64,000 nucleotides of DNA from positions 1-64,000 of the forward strand of contig NZ_JAAXYH010000001.1 in the NCBI RefSeq assembly GCF_012911865.1. The letters are read 5' to 3'. The position numbers and the translations under genes were made by a program. The DNA comes from Shewanella salipaludis. Lineage in GTDB: Bacteria > Pseudomonadota > Gammaproteobacteria > Enterobacterales > Shewanellaceae. Every line of letters starts with the position of its first letter. Position 1 is the first letter of the stretch. The notes below the pieces were generated by a model. The model made no database searches. It had not been told where the DNA came from and saw nothing but the letters and a program-made list of their open reading frames with translations. Shown one piece after another: positions 7,603-16,832 of the stretch.

Positions 7603-8457
7603 ATGAAAACTTTGCCCTACATAGGCGCTCTATGCCTCAGTTTGTTTGCCAGCAGCGTGTACAGCGCGACGTTTACCTTTACCGCCATTCCGGATGAGAA
7701 TGAGAGCCAACTGCGGACCCGTTTCGACAAGGTTGCAGTGTATTTGGAGAAAGAACTCGGCGTCGAGGTGAAGTATGTGCCGGTGAAGTCTTATTCCGCC
7801 GCGGTTACCGCCTTTCGCAATAACCAGGTGCAGCTGGCCTGGTTCGGTGGTCTATCCGGAGTGCAGGCCCGCCGTCTGGTGCCTGGCTCGGAGGCGATAG
7901 CCCAAGGTTATGAAGATCAATTCTTCAAGAGTTATTTCATCGCCCATCATTCGACTGGGCTGGAGCCGTCGGCTAACTTCCCGGCGCTCAAGGGGCAGAC
8001 CTTCACCTTCGGCTCTAAGGATTCCACCTCGGGCCGCTTGATGCCGCAATTCTTCATCGAACGCAATCTGGGCAAGAAGCCGGAAGAGGTGTTCAAGCGC
8101 GTGGGTTTCTCCGGCGATCACAGCCGCACCATCACTCAGGTGCAAGCCGGGGTCTATCAGGTGGGCGCCGTCAACTACAAGGTGTGGGAAACGGCACTGG
8201 CCGATGGCAAGATAGACACCACTAAGGTCAAGGTAATCTGGGAAAGCCCTGTCTATCCGGATTACCAATGGACGGTGCGCGCCGGAGTGGATGCCGGTTT
8301 CGGTGCAGGCTTCAAGGCCAAGTTGACCGCCGCGCTGCTGAACATGAAAGATGCCGACTTGCTGGCGAGCTTCCCGCGCCAGTCGTTCGTGTCTGCTGAA
8401 AACAGCGATTACGAGCCGATAGAAAATGTCGCCAAGACCATAGGCATGCTCGATTGA
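7603..8457 (+). CDS. PhnD-like substrate-binding protein, putative selenate importer
   Basis: Periplasmic binding protein of 284 residues in the phosphate/phosphite/phosphonate (PhnD) superfamily. A signal peptide ends near residue 22 (SSVYSA). The fold is visible in FTAIPDENESQLRTRFDKV near the N-terminus, the pocket segment AWFGGLSGVQA, FGSKDSTSGRLMP and the VGAVNY segment. This subgroup (TIGR04553, as I recall it) is annotated as a putative selenate importer because relatives sit beside selenium genes; none is in this window, so the substrate is uncertain and phosphonate or another oxyanion remains possible. First gene of a three-gene operon; its TGA overlaps the next start. Confidence 0.8.
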   Translation: MKTLPYIGALCLSLFASSVYSATFTFTAIPDENESQLRTRFDKVAVYLEKELGVEVKYVPVKSYSAAVTAFRNNQVQLAWFGGLSGVQARRLVPGSEAIAQGYEDQFFKSYFIAHHSTGLEPSANFPALKGQTFTFGSKDSTSGRLMPQFFIERNLGKKPEEVFKRVGFSGDHSRTITQVQAGVYQVGAVNYKVWETALADGKIDTTKVKVIWESPVYPDYQWTVRAGVDAGFGAGFKAKLTAALLNMKDADLLASFPRQSFVSAENSDYEPIENVAKTIGMLD

Positions 8458-9161
8458 CCCTATTGCTACTTAAACAAGCGTCACTCGGATACGCCGGCAA
8501 GATGATTCTTGCCGGCGTTGACTTTCGGCTGCGCCGTGGTGAACGTGTCGCCATCCTGGGGCCCTCGGGTACAGGTAAGTCGACCCTGGTGCAACACCTC
8601 TATCAGCGGCTCAAATCCGAGGCGGCGTTATGCGCTCAGTCTCAAGGGCTGGTGGAGGGCTTGAGCCTGTATCACAACATCTATATGGGGGCGCTCGCCC
8701 GGCATAACAGTGTTTATAATCTTTTCAACCTCTTGTACCCATTTAAGAAAAACCGTCTGGAAGTGACAGAGCTGTGTCGGCAGCTGGAGTTGGACAGTCC
8801 TTTGGCCACTCAGGTGGGCAGACTATCCGGTGGCCAACGTCAGAGGGTCGCCCTGGGGCGGGCCCTGTATCAGGAGCAGCCCGTCTTCATCGGAGATGAG
8901 CCCTTTTCGGCACTCGACCCTGCCATGGGGCAACGGCTGCTGGAGTTGGTTTTCAGTCGCCACGCCACTGTGGTCATGGTGCTGCACGATAAGCAGTTGG
9001 CCTTGAACAATTTCGACCGTATTTTAGGGCTTAAAGCGGGGCGGGTCGCCTTCGACCTGCCCTCCGCCGAGGTCGATGCCGCCATGCTGGCGGAGTTTTA
9101 TACCGGCATGGAAGCGCCGCCGCGGATAACTCCCCATGACCCTCTCCCGCTGCATGGGTAA
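8454..9161 (+). CDS. ABC importer ATPase, PhnC-like
   Basis: Cytoplasmic ATPase of 235 residues for the oxyanion importer. Walker A is GPSGTGKST, the signature is LSGGQRQRVALGRAL, and Walker B is VFIGDEPFSALDP; the H-loop His is in VMVLHDKQ. Translation probably begins at the TTG at 8454, which overlaps the upstream TGA (TTGA), so coupling is expected. It is slightly short for PhnC (about 250-260). Confidence 0.85.
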   Translation: MTLLLLKQASLGYAGKMILAGVDFRLRRGERVAILGPSGTGKSTLVQHLYQRLKSEAALCAQSQGLVEGLSLYHNIYMGALARHNSVYNLFNLLYPFKKNRLEVTELCRQLELDSPLATQVGRLSGGQRQRVALGRALYQEQPVFIGDEPFSALDPAMGQRLLELVFSRHATVVMVLHDKQLALNNFDRILGLKAGRVAFDLPSAEVDAAMLAEFYTGMEAPPRITPHDPLPLHG

Positions 9162-9196
9162 TAGTCCGGTCATGCCATTCATGATGATGCTGCTTT

Positions 9197-10720
9197 ATGT
9201 TCGCTAAGACTGTGGTTTCTAAGGCAGTGCCTTACGCTCTGGGTTACTGGCAGAAGATGACAATCGGGCTCTGGTTGTTGGCCTGTGGCTGTTTCATGCT
9301 CGCCGATACCGAAGTGATTGCCCTCGAGCCCTGGAGCGAACTCGGACACATGTTGCTCGGGGTGTTGCAACCCGATTTTTTCGCGACCGAATACCTGCTC
9401 GAGGCCCTATGGCAGACCGTTAGCTTCGCGCTGCTGGGAGTGTGTGCCGGCCTCCTGTGGGGCGCGCCCCTGGCGCTGGTTTACCATAAACCCTGGGTGG
9501 CGGCATTTTGCGCCTTCATCCGCGCCATCCATGAGATTTTTTGGGCACTCTTGTTCCTGCAGCTGTTTGGCTTATCACCCGTTACCGGCATCCTGGCGAT
9601 CGCCTTGCCCTTCGGTGCCACCTTCGCCAGGGTGTTTCACGACATCATCTCACTCGCGCCGGCCGATACAGGCCAGAATCTGCCCGCGGGCACAGATATG
9701 CTCAGCCGCTATGTCTTTGGCCGCATAGTCCATGTGTCGGGGCAGCTGCAAGCCTATATTCGCTACCGCTTCGAATGTGCCTTGCGCAGCAGTGCGGTGC
9801 TGGGCTTTGTCGGCATGCCGACTCTGGGCTTTTATCTCGAGTCGGCGTTCAAGCAGGGACAGTACCATCAAGGTGGTGCCTTGTTGATCCTGTTTGTGCT
9901 GTTGATCGGCAGCATCTCTTATTGGTGCCGTGCCAGGTTGCTGCCGCTGTATCTCTTGTTGGCGCTGGTGTTTCTGCCCGAACTCCCGGCCATAGATGGA
10001 CATCTCATCTGGCGTTTTTTGAGTCAGGATATCTGGCCACCCATGTTACAGGGAGTCAGCCATCTAGAGCAGTTGGATCTGCAAAGGCTCAATGCACTGG
10101 GGAGCTGGTTGTTCACGCTGTTAGAGAAGCAGGCGTTGCCGGGGATCTTTGCCACCCTGATCCTGGCCTTGGTGGCATTGGCCATGACCCATGTGCTGAC
10201 GCTGCTGTGGTTGCCGCTGGTCAGCCGCAAGTTGCGGGGGAAATGGACCGTCTTCGGCGGCAAGGCCATGTTGCTGGTTCTGCGCTCCCTGCCCGAATAT
10301 CTGTTGGCATTCGTGCTTATGCTGCTGTTGGGGCCTTCCATGTTGCCGGCCATGCTGGCACTGGCACTGCATAACGCTGCCTTGCTGATCTTCCTGACCA
10401 CCAGGCAGAGCGATAAGTTGGTCGTTTCGGCGCAGTTTTCCCCTAAGCTGGATAACTATTTCTATGAAATCCTCCCCAGACTCTATCCCGGGGTGATGGC
10501 GCTGCTCTTCTATCGCTTCGAAGTGATCTTAAGGGAAACGGCCATCTTCGGCATGTTGGGTATCGCCACCCTGGGCTTCTACATCGACAGCCAATTTGTC
10601 GAGATCCGCTTCGCTGGTGCCTTGGTGCTGATGTGCTTCACCGCCATGATGAATATCGGCGTGGATGCCCTGGGGCGAAAGATCCTCAAGGGGCAAAAGG
10701 TGCCGTTGCTCGGCTGCTAG
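9197..10720 (+). CDS. ABC importer permease, fused double PhnE-like
   Basis: Inner-membrane permease of 507 residues made of two PhnE-like halves joined in one chain. Each half shows the coupling-loop pattern (RAIHEIFWALLFLQ near residue 110; RSLPEYLLAFVLML near residue 360) and a matching later segment: SSAVLGFVGMPTLGFYLES in the first half and ETAIFGMLGIATLGFYIDS in the second. About a dozen hydrophobic helices are visible. The fusion supplies both transmembrane subunits of the importer. There is a 35-nt gap after the ATPase gene and only a weak ribosome site. No terminator on this strand is visible after it. Confidence 0.85.
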   Translation: MFAKTVVSKAVPYALGYWQKMTIGLWLLACGCFMLADTEVIALEPWSELGHMLLGVLQPDFFATEYLLEALWQTVSFALLGVCAGLLWGAPLALVYHKPWVAAFCAFIRAIHEIFWALLFLQLFGLSPVTGILAIALPFGATFARVFHDIISLAPADTGQNLPAGTDMLSRYVFGRIVHVSGQLQAYIRYRFECALRSSAVLGFVGMPTLGFYLESAFKQGQYHQGGALLILFVLLIGSISYWCRARLLPLYLLLALVFLPELPAIDGHLIWRFLSQDIWPPMLQGVSHLEQLDLQRLNALGSWLFTLLEKQALPGIFATLILALVALAMTHVLTLLWLPLVSRKLRGKWTVFGGKAMLLVLRSLPEYLLAFVLMLLLGPSMLPAMLALALHNAALLIFLTTRQSDKLVVSAQFSPKLDNYFYEILPRLYPGVMALLFYRFEVILRETAIFGMLGIATLGFYIDSQFVEIRFAGALVLMCFTAMMNIGVDALGRKILKGQKVPLLGC

Positions 10721-11046
10721 TTCAGCCTTAACTTACCCTGCCTCATTCGGTCGTTTCTTTCCACTCCCTGCTCTTGATGTTCTCCATGCGAATATTCCTT
10801 GGTGTCGGGCCTTTGCAGGCGTGCAAGGCACTGCCTGGCTCTCTGGTCTGTGGTGCCCCATGTGGACGATGGGGCTTGGCTTGGCAGTATGCGGTGGGGG
10901 AGGCGAGTGGTTGGGGTGGTTTTGCTTGTTTTGAATAACCGTTTTGAGGCCAGGAAAGGATAAAAAAACACCTTGCCATGGGGGCAAGGTGTTTACAGAT
11001 GTCTATAGAAGTGACGTTTTGAGACTAACTGCGTGATCCTCGAAAA
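10721..11046. other. 326-bp intergenic region
   Basis: Between the convergent permease and symporter genes. It holds the symporter terminator (10962-10994) and a short inverted repeat GCCCCATGTGGACGATGGGGC near 10856 (ends pair, GCCCCAT/ATGGGGC less one base). I see no gene in it. Confidence 0.5.
10962..10994 (-). terminator. terminator of the symporter gene
   Basis: A perfect 12-bp stem (AAACACCTTGCC/GGCAAGGTGTTT, loop ATGGG). Read on the minus strand it is followed by a run of seven T, so it ends the symporter transcript. Confidence 0.88.
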
Positions 11047-12366
11047 TCAGCCTTTATTCCCTGTGAGATCGGCGGCCGCTTCTTCCAATGTCGCCTTCCC
11101 CGCCTTGGGATCCATGAAGGTGGCTTCATTGAACTCCCCCTCAGACTTGGCGATGATCACGGTCGCGACTGTATCACCCGTCACGTTCACCGCGGTGCGA
11201 ACCATGTCCAGCAGTCTGTCTACGCCTATGATCAGGGCTATGCCTTCGACCGGCAAGCCGACTTGGTTAAGCACCATGGCCAGCATGATAAGTCCTACAC
11301 CCGGGACTCCGGCCGTGCCGATTGACGCCAGAGTGGCGGTGACGACCACGGCAATATAGTCTGTGATGGTCAATTCTATGCCAAAGACCTGGGCGATGAA
11401 GACGGTAGCAACCCCTTGCATGATCGCCGTGCCATCCATGTTGATGGTCGCACCGAGCGGCAGGGTAAAGGCGGCGATCTTGTTGTCCACTCCCAATCTA
11501 TGCTCGGCAGTTTCTATGGTGACCGGCAGGGTGGCATTGGAGCTGGCGGTGCTGAAGGCAAACAGTTGCACATCACGCATCTTACGTATGAAGGTCAGTG
11601 GACTCAGGCCTGAGAAGAGCTTCAACAGCAGAGGGTAAACTAGGAAGGCATGGACAAAGAGTACCGTCAGTACCACGAAGAAGTACTTCACCACGCTGCC
11701 GAAGGTTTCCAGTCCCAGGGTGAGCGCCAGTTTTCCCATGAGCGCGAAGACCCCATAGGGTGCCAGGAGCATGATCAGGGTGACGACGCGCATGATGACT
11801 TCATTGAGATCTTCAAACAAGGCTGCAACTCGCTTGCCCTTGCTCCCAACGTGGGAGATGGCGAAGCCAAAAATCACCGCAAATATGATGATCTGCAGCA
11901 TATTGCCTTCGCTCATGGCCTTCATCGGGTTAGTCGGGACTATGCCGATCAACACCTCGGCTAAACTGGGGGCATCGCCGGCACTGTATTGCATGTTCTC
12001 CGTGACCATGGAAGCGTTGCCCGGATGGATCAAGACAGCGGTTAAGATGGCCAGCGACAGAGCGATTGCCGTGGTGAACAGATAGAAGGCGATGGTCTTG
12101 CCGCCGAGACGGCCGAGTTTAGCGGGATCGCTCAAGGAGCAGGTGCCGCATACCAGCGAGATAAAGACCAGGGGGACGACCAGCATCTTCAAGCTGGAAA
12201 TGAAAATCGTGCCTATAACATGTAAAAAACCGTCGGTAATATAATTTTGGATGAATTCACTGCCTGGAAAGAGATTTCTCAGCAATAGGCCGAATAAAAT
12301 ACCGGCTCCCATGCCAATGAGGATCTTAGCTGTCAGTCCGAGTTTGTAACTTTGAGTCGCGGCCAT
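11047..12366 (-). CDS. dicarboxylate/amino acid:cation symporter (DAACS)
   Basis: Inner-membrane secondary transporter of 439 residues in the glutamate/C4-dicarboxylate:Na+ or H+ symporter family. Eight or so membrane helices plus the two re-entrant loops are apparent. Family motifs are FSTASSNATLP (HP1 loop, near residue 270), NMDGTAIMQG (TM7, near 310) and IGTAGVPGVG (HP2, near 348), with Asp and Asn of the substrate site in the last helix (DRLLDMVRTAVNVTGD). The subtype (glutamate, aspartate or dicarboxylate) cannot be fixed by eye. The ribosome site AGGAACAACT-ATG is good. Divergent from the lipoprotein gene; its terminator is at 10962-10994. Confidence 0.92.
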   Translation of the reverse strand: MAATQSYKLGLTAKILIGMGAGILFGLLLRNLFPGSEFIQNYITDGFLHVIGTIFISSLKMLVVPLVFISLVCGTCSLSDPAKLGRLGGKTIAFYLFTTAIALSLAILTAVLIHPGNASMVTENMQYSAGDAPSLAEVLIGIVPTNPMKAMSEGNMLQIIIFAVIFGFAISHVGSKGKRVAALFEDLNEVIMRVVTLIMLLAPYGVFALMGKLALTLGLETFGSVVKYFFVVLTVLFVHAFLVYPLLLKLFSGLSPLTFIRKMRDVQLFAFSTASSNATLPVTIETAEHRLGVDNKIAAFTLPLGATINMDGTAIMQGVATVFIAQVFGIELTITDYIAVVVTATLASIGTAGVPGVGLIMLAMVLNQVGLPVEGIALIIGVDRLLDMVRTAVNVTGDTVATVIIAKSEGEFNEATFMDPKAGKATLEEAAADLTGNKG

Positions 12367-12586
12367 AGTTGTTCCTGTTTATTTTTTATGCTTTCTAATT
12401 CTGGCGGGGTAAGCCTAACAAGAAAGCGCTGTAGATGAAATGGCGACTGAAGTTAATTTTTTCGGGGATATCAACAAATAAAACAAGAGAGTTATGGAAA
12501 TGTAATACGAAGATTGTGTAATGTTAGCCTATAACTAGTAAGCGTAAAGCTTCATAACATAATCTGAGTAACACAGGAGCCTGACA

Positions 12587-15046
12587 ATGAAGTCAGCCTA
12601 TAACTATATTTTGGCGTTTTTTTGTTCTTTTTTCTTACTGGCCTGCAGTGGCGGCGGAGGCATAACCGACAACGGTGATGGCAGCACCCCACCTACAGGA
12701 ACCACAAGCGTTGTGCTCACTATTTCCAACTCCGAGATTGATGCACTCACTCCGGCCACTGTGATTGCGACTGTGTCAAACACGCTTACGGGAGCTCTTG
12801 CCGGTGAGTTGGTTACTTTCACTCTCAATAACAGCCTGATTGGCTCATTCGATCCCATCACAGGCACGGCCTTGACCGGCAGTGACGGCAAGGCGACGAT
12901 CAAGCTCAGTACCGCCAGTATTGCCGGCGCTGGCTTGGTCACCGGCACCATTCCCGGCGGCGAGTCGGCGAGTGTCGGCTTTACCATGAAGGGCGACGGC
13001 GGTGAGGCCGGTGGCGGCGCCCAGGTGAGCCTGGCCCTAACCGATGCGGCGGGTAACGCCATAGGAGCTATCACTTCTTTGACCCCTGGTAAGCTGACTG
13101 CCACAGTGACGGGTATCAACAAGCCTGCGATAGTGACCTTCGACTCCAGCATTGGTGATTTGCCGATCAAGACGGCGGTGACCGACGCCCAGGGTAAGGC
13201 CAGTATCGACATCTATGCCGGCAACGTCTTGGGGGCTGGCGAAGTGACTGCCTCACTCTCCAGTGGTGAAATTGGCCAAACAGTCGTAGTGATAGGCGCC
13301 ACCAATGTGCTCATGGGCAGCGGCGATCCTTTTGTCAAAGGCCAGGCGGCGGTGAGTGCGGCCGTGTTATCTGCCGGCGGCACGGCAACCGTGTCGGTGC
13401 TTATCCAGGACGATCAGGGCAACCCTTTCACCCAGCCGGTGGAAGTCAACTTTGTCTCTACCTGTTCAGCCAAGGCGACACCTGAGGCGGAAATCAGCTC
13501 CCCTGTGACCTCGGTCAACGGCGTGGCCACCAGCACTTACCTGGCCAAGGGCTGCGTCGGTGACGATCCTATCAATGTCAGCGCCAACGCCGGCGGACTG
13601 AGCCTGGCTGCCGCCGGCACAGTGAAGGTGCTGTCGGCAGACGTTGGCAGCATAGTGTTTGTGTCCGCCTCACCGGAAAATATCAGCTTGAAGGGCACCG
13701 GCGGCGCCGAGTCCTCGGTTATCCTGTTCAAGGTGCTGGATACCAACGGTAATCCTGTCAGCAACCAGGCGGTGGATTTTTCGCTGAACACGGTCGTGGG
13801 AGGCATCTCTCTGGATCCCGCCAGTGCCACTACCAACGCCCAGGGCATAGTCCAGACGGTTGTCAGGACAGGCACAGTATCGACCTCGGTGCGGGTCACA
13901 GGCTCGACAGAAGTTAAATCGGGAACCATTATTTCCAGTCAGTCGAATGAGCTGGTGATATCGACAGGTATTCCGGATCAAGACAGCTTTTCCTTGTCGG
14001 CCGAAGTGGTCAATGCCGAAGGCTGGGATCAAGAGGGGACCGAAGTCGCGGTGACCGCCCGCTTAGCCGATGCCTTCAACAACCCAGCGCCTGACGGCAC
14101 CACAGTGTATTTCACCACAGAGGGCGGGGCGATCGAGCCCTCTTGCACCACGGTCAATGGCGCTTGTACTGTGACATGGAGGAGCCAGCAGGCACGTCCC
14201 GAGGGTAACACCCTGCTCGACGGTGCCGGGGCACAGACCAAAAACCCCAGTGCCCAGCTGAGCTACGATGCCGCCCTGGATCTCTATGGTAACCTCTATG
14301 GCCAGAAATACGGCGGCCGGGCGACTATCACGGCCACCGCCATCGGCGAAGAGTCTTTCCCCGATCTCAATGGTAACGGCCGTTTCGATGCCGACGAAAT
14401 GGCGACCTTTCTCACTGAGAAAGATGTCAGCGGTAACAGTTTCGATCTCGATGACGCTTACAACGATTACAACGAAGATGGTTTCTTCAATCCGCAGCAA
14501 ACGGGTGGTCAGGTCGGCGGCACCTTGGAAGAGCTGGTGGATTTCAATGCCAACGGGGTATTCGATGTTAAAGATGGCAAGTACAATGGCGTCTTATGCA
14601 GCGAACCCGCCCATGCGGGCTGTGCCGATGGTATCAGCGAGTCGAAAACCTTGTATGTGCGTGCCAGCCTGGTGATGGTGATGTCGGGCAGCGTCGCTTT
14701 TGCCACGGATGAAGACGATGTCAGGATTGTCGATAATGACGGCGACAACTTGGGGGGCAGCATAGATATCCTGGGTAAGGGCGTCGCCTTGGTGAATTTT
14801 ACGCTCTCTGATTTACACAACCAGCAGATGCCGGCGGGGTCTGTGGTTAAATTTGTTGCCAGCGCGGGCTCGGTTGTCAGCACGGCCGAATATACCTGGC
14901 CAAGTTCCAACTACAATGGTGGCCGCGAATTTACCGTGTCAATCAAGGGCGAAGAACAACCCAACAATGGCACTTTCCTGGTGACAGTGACCACCCCGGG
15001 GGGGACCGTCACGGAAGTGCTGTCGATTCCGATTAACATCATCTGA
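12587..15046 (+). CDS. large Ig-like repeat lipoprotein (Big_1 type)
   Basis: An 819-residue exported lipoprotein. The signal peptide ends at the lipobox LLAC with Cys20, followed by a Gly/Ser linker. Several Big_1/invasin-type Ig domains follow, recognised from recurring patterns such as DAQGKASIDIYAG and TNAQGIVQTVVRTG. Near residues 590-660 are three Ca-binding-like Asp/Asn loops: DLNGNGRFDADE, DYNEDGFFN and DFNANGVFDVKDG. Two Cys pairs appear in the middle and near residue 680. It probably projects from the outer membrane and may serve adhesion or structure; no enzyme domain is seen. Ribosome site GGAG, 8-9 nt before the ATG. Terminator at 15062-15087. Confidence 0.82.
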   Translation: MKSAYNYILAFFCSFFLLACSGGGGITDNGDGSTPPTGTTSVVLTISNSEIDALTPATVIATVSNTLTGALAGELVTFTLNNSLIGSFDPITGTALTGSDGKATIKLSTASIAGAGLVTGTIPGGESASVGFTMKGDGGEAGGGAQVSLALTDAAGNAIGAITSLTPGKLTATVTGINKPAIVTFDSSIGDLPIKTAVTDAQGKASIDIYAGNVLGAGEVTASLSSGEIGQTVVVIGATNVLMGSGDPFVKGQAAVSAAVLSAGGTATVSVLIQDDQGNPFTQPVEVNFVSTCSAKATPEAEISSPVTSVNGVATSTYLAKGCVGDDPINVSANAGGLSLAAAGTVKVLSADVGSIVFVSASPENISLKGTGGAESSVILFKVLDTNGNPVSNQAVDFSLNTVVGGISLDPASATTNAQGIVQTVVRTGTVSTSVRVTGSTEVKSGTIISSQSNELVISTGIPDQDSFSLSAEVVNAEGWDQEGTEVAVTARLADAFNNPAPDGTTVYFTTEGGAIEPSCTTVNGACTVTWRSQQARPEGNTLLDGAGAQTKNPSAQLSYDAALDLYGNLYGQKYGGRATITATAIGEESFPDLNGNGRFDADEMATFLTEKDVSGNSFDLDDAYNDYNEDGFFNPQQTGGQVGGTLEELVDFNANGVFDVKDGKYNGVLCSEPAHAGCADGISESKTLYVRASLVMVMSGSVAFATDEDDVRIVDNDGDNLGGSIDILGKGVALVNFTLSDLHNQQMPAGSVVKFVASAGSVVSTAEYTWPSSNYNGGREFTVSIKGEEQPNNGTFLVTVTTPGGTVTEVLSIPINII

Positions 15047-15061
15047 ATCCACTAAGAAATG

Positions 15062-15087
15062 AAAAAAGGCGCCTGGGCGCCTTTTTT
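15062..15087 (+). terminator. terminator of the Ig-repeat lipoprotein gene
   Basis: AAAAAAGGCGC-CTGG-GCGCCTTTTTT, symmetrical, so it may work in both directions and also end the astB transcript, which faces it. Confidence 0.88.
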
Positions 15088-15166
15088 ATTGTCTGCTGTT
15101 TCAACAAATGAGCCGCAGGCTATGGATAAACCTTAGCGGCCTAAAAATTGAAATCCAGGGGCTACC

Positions 15167-16501
15167 CTAGCGTTGGAACTGGTATACGCTGCCGAGTTTC
15201 ATTATCTGGGTCAATTCATCCAGTGCGGTGCGTGATTCGATTATCAGTTGAGGATCGGCTAAATCCTTGACGCTCAGGCGGTCGCGATAGTGCTTGTCGA
15301 CCCAAGCGTTCAAACGACCGAACAGGGCGTCGTTCATCAGGGTATGTTGATTGACCGCGGCCAATTCGGCCTGGTTCATGGCAATCCGCAGGCGCAGGCA
15401 GGCGGGGCCGCCGCCATTTTGCATGCTTTGCTTCACGTCGAAATACAGCACTTGCTTGATGGGGGTATTTAAGGTCAGTAGTTCGTTGAGATAGGCGAAT
15501 ACCGCCGGATTTTCCTGGCAGTCGGTCGGCGCTATGATAGCCATCTCGCCGTTGGGCAGCGTGATGATCTGGGTGTTGAACAGATAACTCTTGACCGCAT
15601 CCTGAATGCCGACCTTGTTGGTGGGGACCTCGATGAAATGCAGTTCGGTATTCAACTTGCTGCGAATTTCGTCCAGTTTAGCCTGAGTGTCCAGAAATGC
15701 CTGCTCATGGTAGAAGAGCACGTTCTGGTTACCGACGGCGATCACATCGTTGTGGAACACCCCTTGGTCTATCACACCTGGATTTTGCTGGATGAACACT
15801 GTGCTCTCATCATCGAGCTGATGCAGGCGGGCGACGGCCTGTGAGGCTTCCAATGTTTGCCTGGCAGGGTATTTGGTCGGTTTAGGTGCGCTCGGATCTG
15901 TTGCCACCTGGCCATAGACGAACAGTTCGACCCCGGCATGACCGTATTCGGTACACATGCGGGTGTGGTTTGCCGCACCTTCATCGCCGAAACTGGCGTG
16001 TTCGGGCAAGTGGCTGTGATGGCTGAAGAAACGGCTGTCGCTGAAGGTGGCTTGCAGTATATTGCCCGTGGTGATGGGTTCTATGCTGCGATGCAGCTTG
16101 TCGACCAGATTCGCCGGGGTGAAATGCAACTTGCCATCGCGGCTGTCGGCACTCGGTGACACTGTGGCGGCATTGGCGGTCCACATGCTCGAAGCACTGC
16201 AGCAGGCATTGAGCAACGCAGGCGCTTCCTTAGCGGCTTTTTGCAATACTTCAGCATCCGTACCGGAAAAACCAATTCGACGCAGGGTATAGAGGTCTGG
16301 GCGCTCCTGAGGGGCCAACATGCCCTGGACCATACCCATGTCGGCCAGAGCCTTGGCTTTTTGCAGTCCTTGCTTGGCGGCGGCTCTGGGGTTGGATTCC
16401 AGGGCGGCATTGTTCAGTGAGGCGACATTACCGAACGACAGGCCGGCATAATTATGCGTCGGTCCTACGAGTCCATCAAAATTGGCTTCGAAATGCTTCA
16501 T
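15167..16501 (-). CDS. astB: N-succinylarginine dihydrolase
   Basis: AstB hydrolyses N2-succinylarginine to N2-succinylornithine, CO2 and two NH3 in the arginine succinyltransferase (AST) pathway. The 444-residue length matches E. coli AstB (447). The N-terminus [18 protein letters not shown], the stretch [18 protein letters not shown], and the catalytic Cys in [10 protein letters not shown] (near residue 362) are characteristic. It stands alone here, without astA, astD or astE, as I recall for other Shewanella where the AST genes are split. It is divergent from topA across an AT-rich 330-bp gap; I looked for ArgR boxes and found none convincing. Confidence 0.97.
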   Translation of the reverse strand: MKHFEANFDGLVGPTHNYAGLSFGNVASLNNAALESNPRAAAKQGLQKAKALADMGMVQGMLAPQERPDLYTLRRIGFSGTDAEVLQKAAKEAPALLNACCSASSMWTANAATVSPSADSRDGKLHFTPANLVDKLHRSIEPITTGNILQATFSDSRFFSHHSHLPEHASFGDEGAANHTRMCTEYGHAGVELFVYGQVATDPSAPKPTKYPARQTLEASQAVARLHQLDDESTVFIQQNPGVIDQGVFHNDVIAVGNQNVLFYHEQAFLDTQAKLDEIRSKLNTELHFIEVPTNKVGIQDAVKSYLFNTQIITLPNGEMAIIAPTDCQENPAVFAYLNELLTLNTPIKQVLYFDVKQSMQNGGGPACLRLRIAMNQAELAAVNQHTLMNDALFGRLNAWVDKHYRDRLSVKDLADPQLIIESRTALDELTQIMKLGSVYQFQR

Positions 16502-16756
16502 TGTTTATCCTTTACCGGGAAGGGCAGGCATTGCCCTCTGAAATCGCTGATTGGCCCCAGTATACTGGCTCGCGGGCGCCGCACAAGAGAGGGGCTGGGG
16601 CACCCATGCGGCGTTTTTGCCCATTAATGCATAACTATTACTTGATTGATGGCGAATAATGAAATATTAGTTTTTAATAACGAATATTATTTTTTTCACA
16701 TTTCTTCAACTTTGATTAAAAAGTGACTCGCTGGTACACATAAAAGAGGGATTAGC

Positions 16757-16786
16757 TTGAAACTATCAGTACAACCCTCTATATAT
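16757..16786 (+). promoter_or_regulatory. sigma-70 promoter of topA
   Basis: TTGAAA (16757-16762), exactly 17 bp, then TATATAT (16780-16786), nearly consensus. The start point would be about 16792. Because the upstream ATG at 16785 lies in the -10 box, translation must begin further down, at 16833. Confidence 0.7.
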
Positions 16787-16832
16787 GGAGCCAATTTCCA
16801 TCTGCTTGAGAATTTTTGGCGCAAATCACACT

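Noticed and set aside
16640..16700. ArgR boxes upstream of astB
   Set aside because: AT-rich stretches such as GAATAATGAAATATTA resemble half an ARG box, but no paired 18-bp sites are visible.
16785..16832. Longer topA with start at 16785
   Set aside because: The ATG lies in the -10 box of a near-consensus promoter, and the universal TopA N-terminus begins at 16833.
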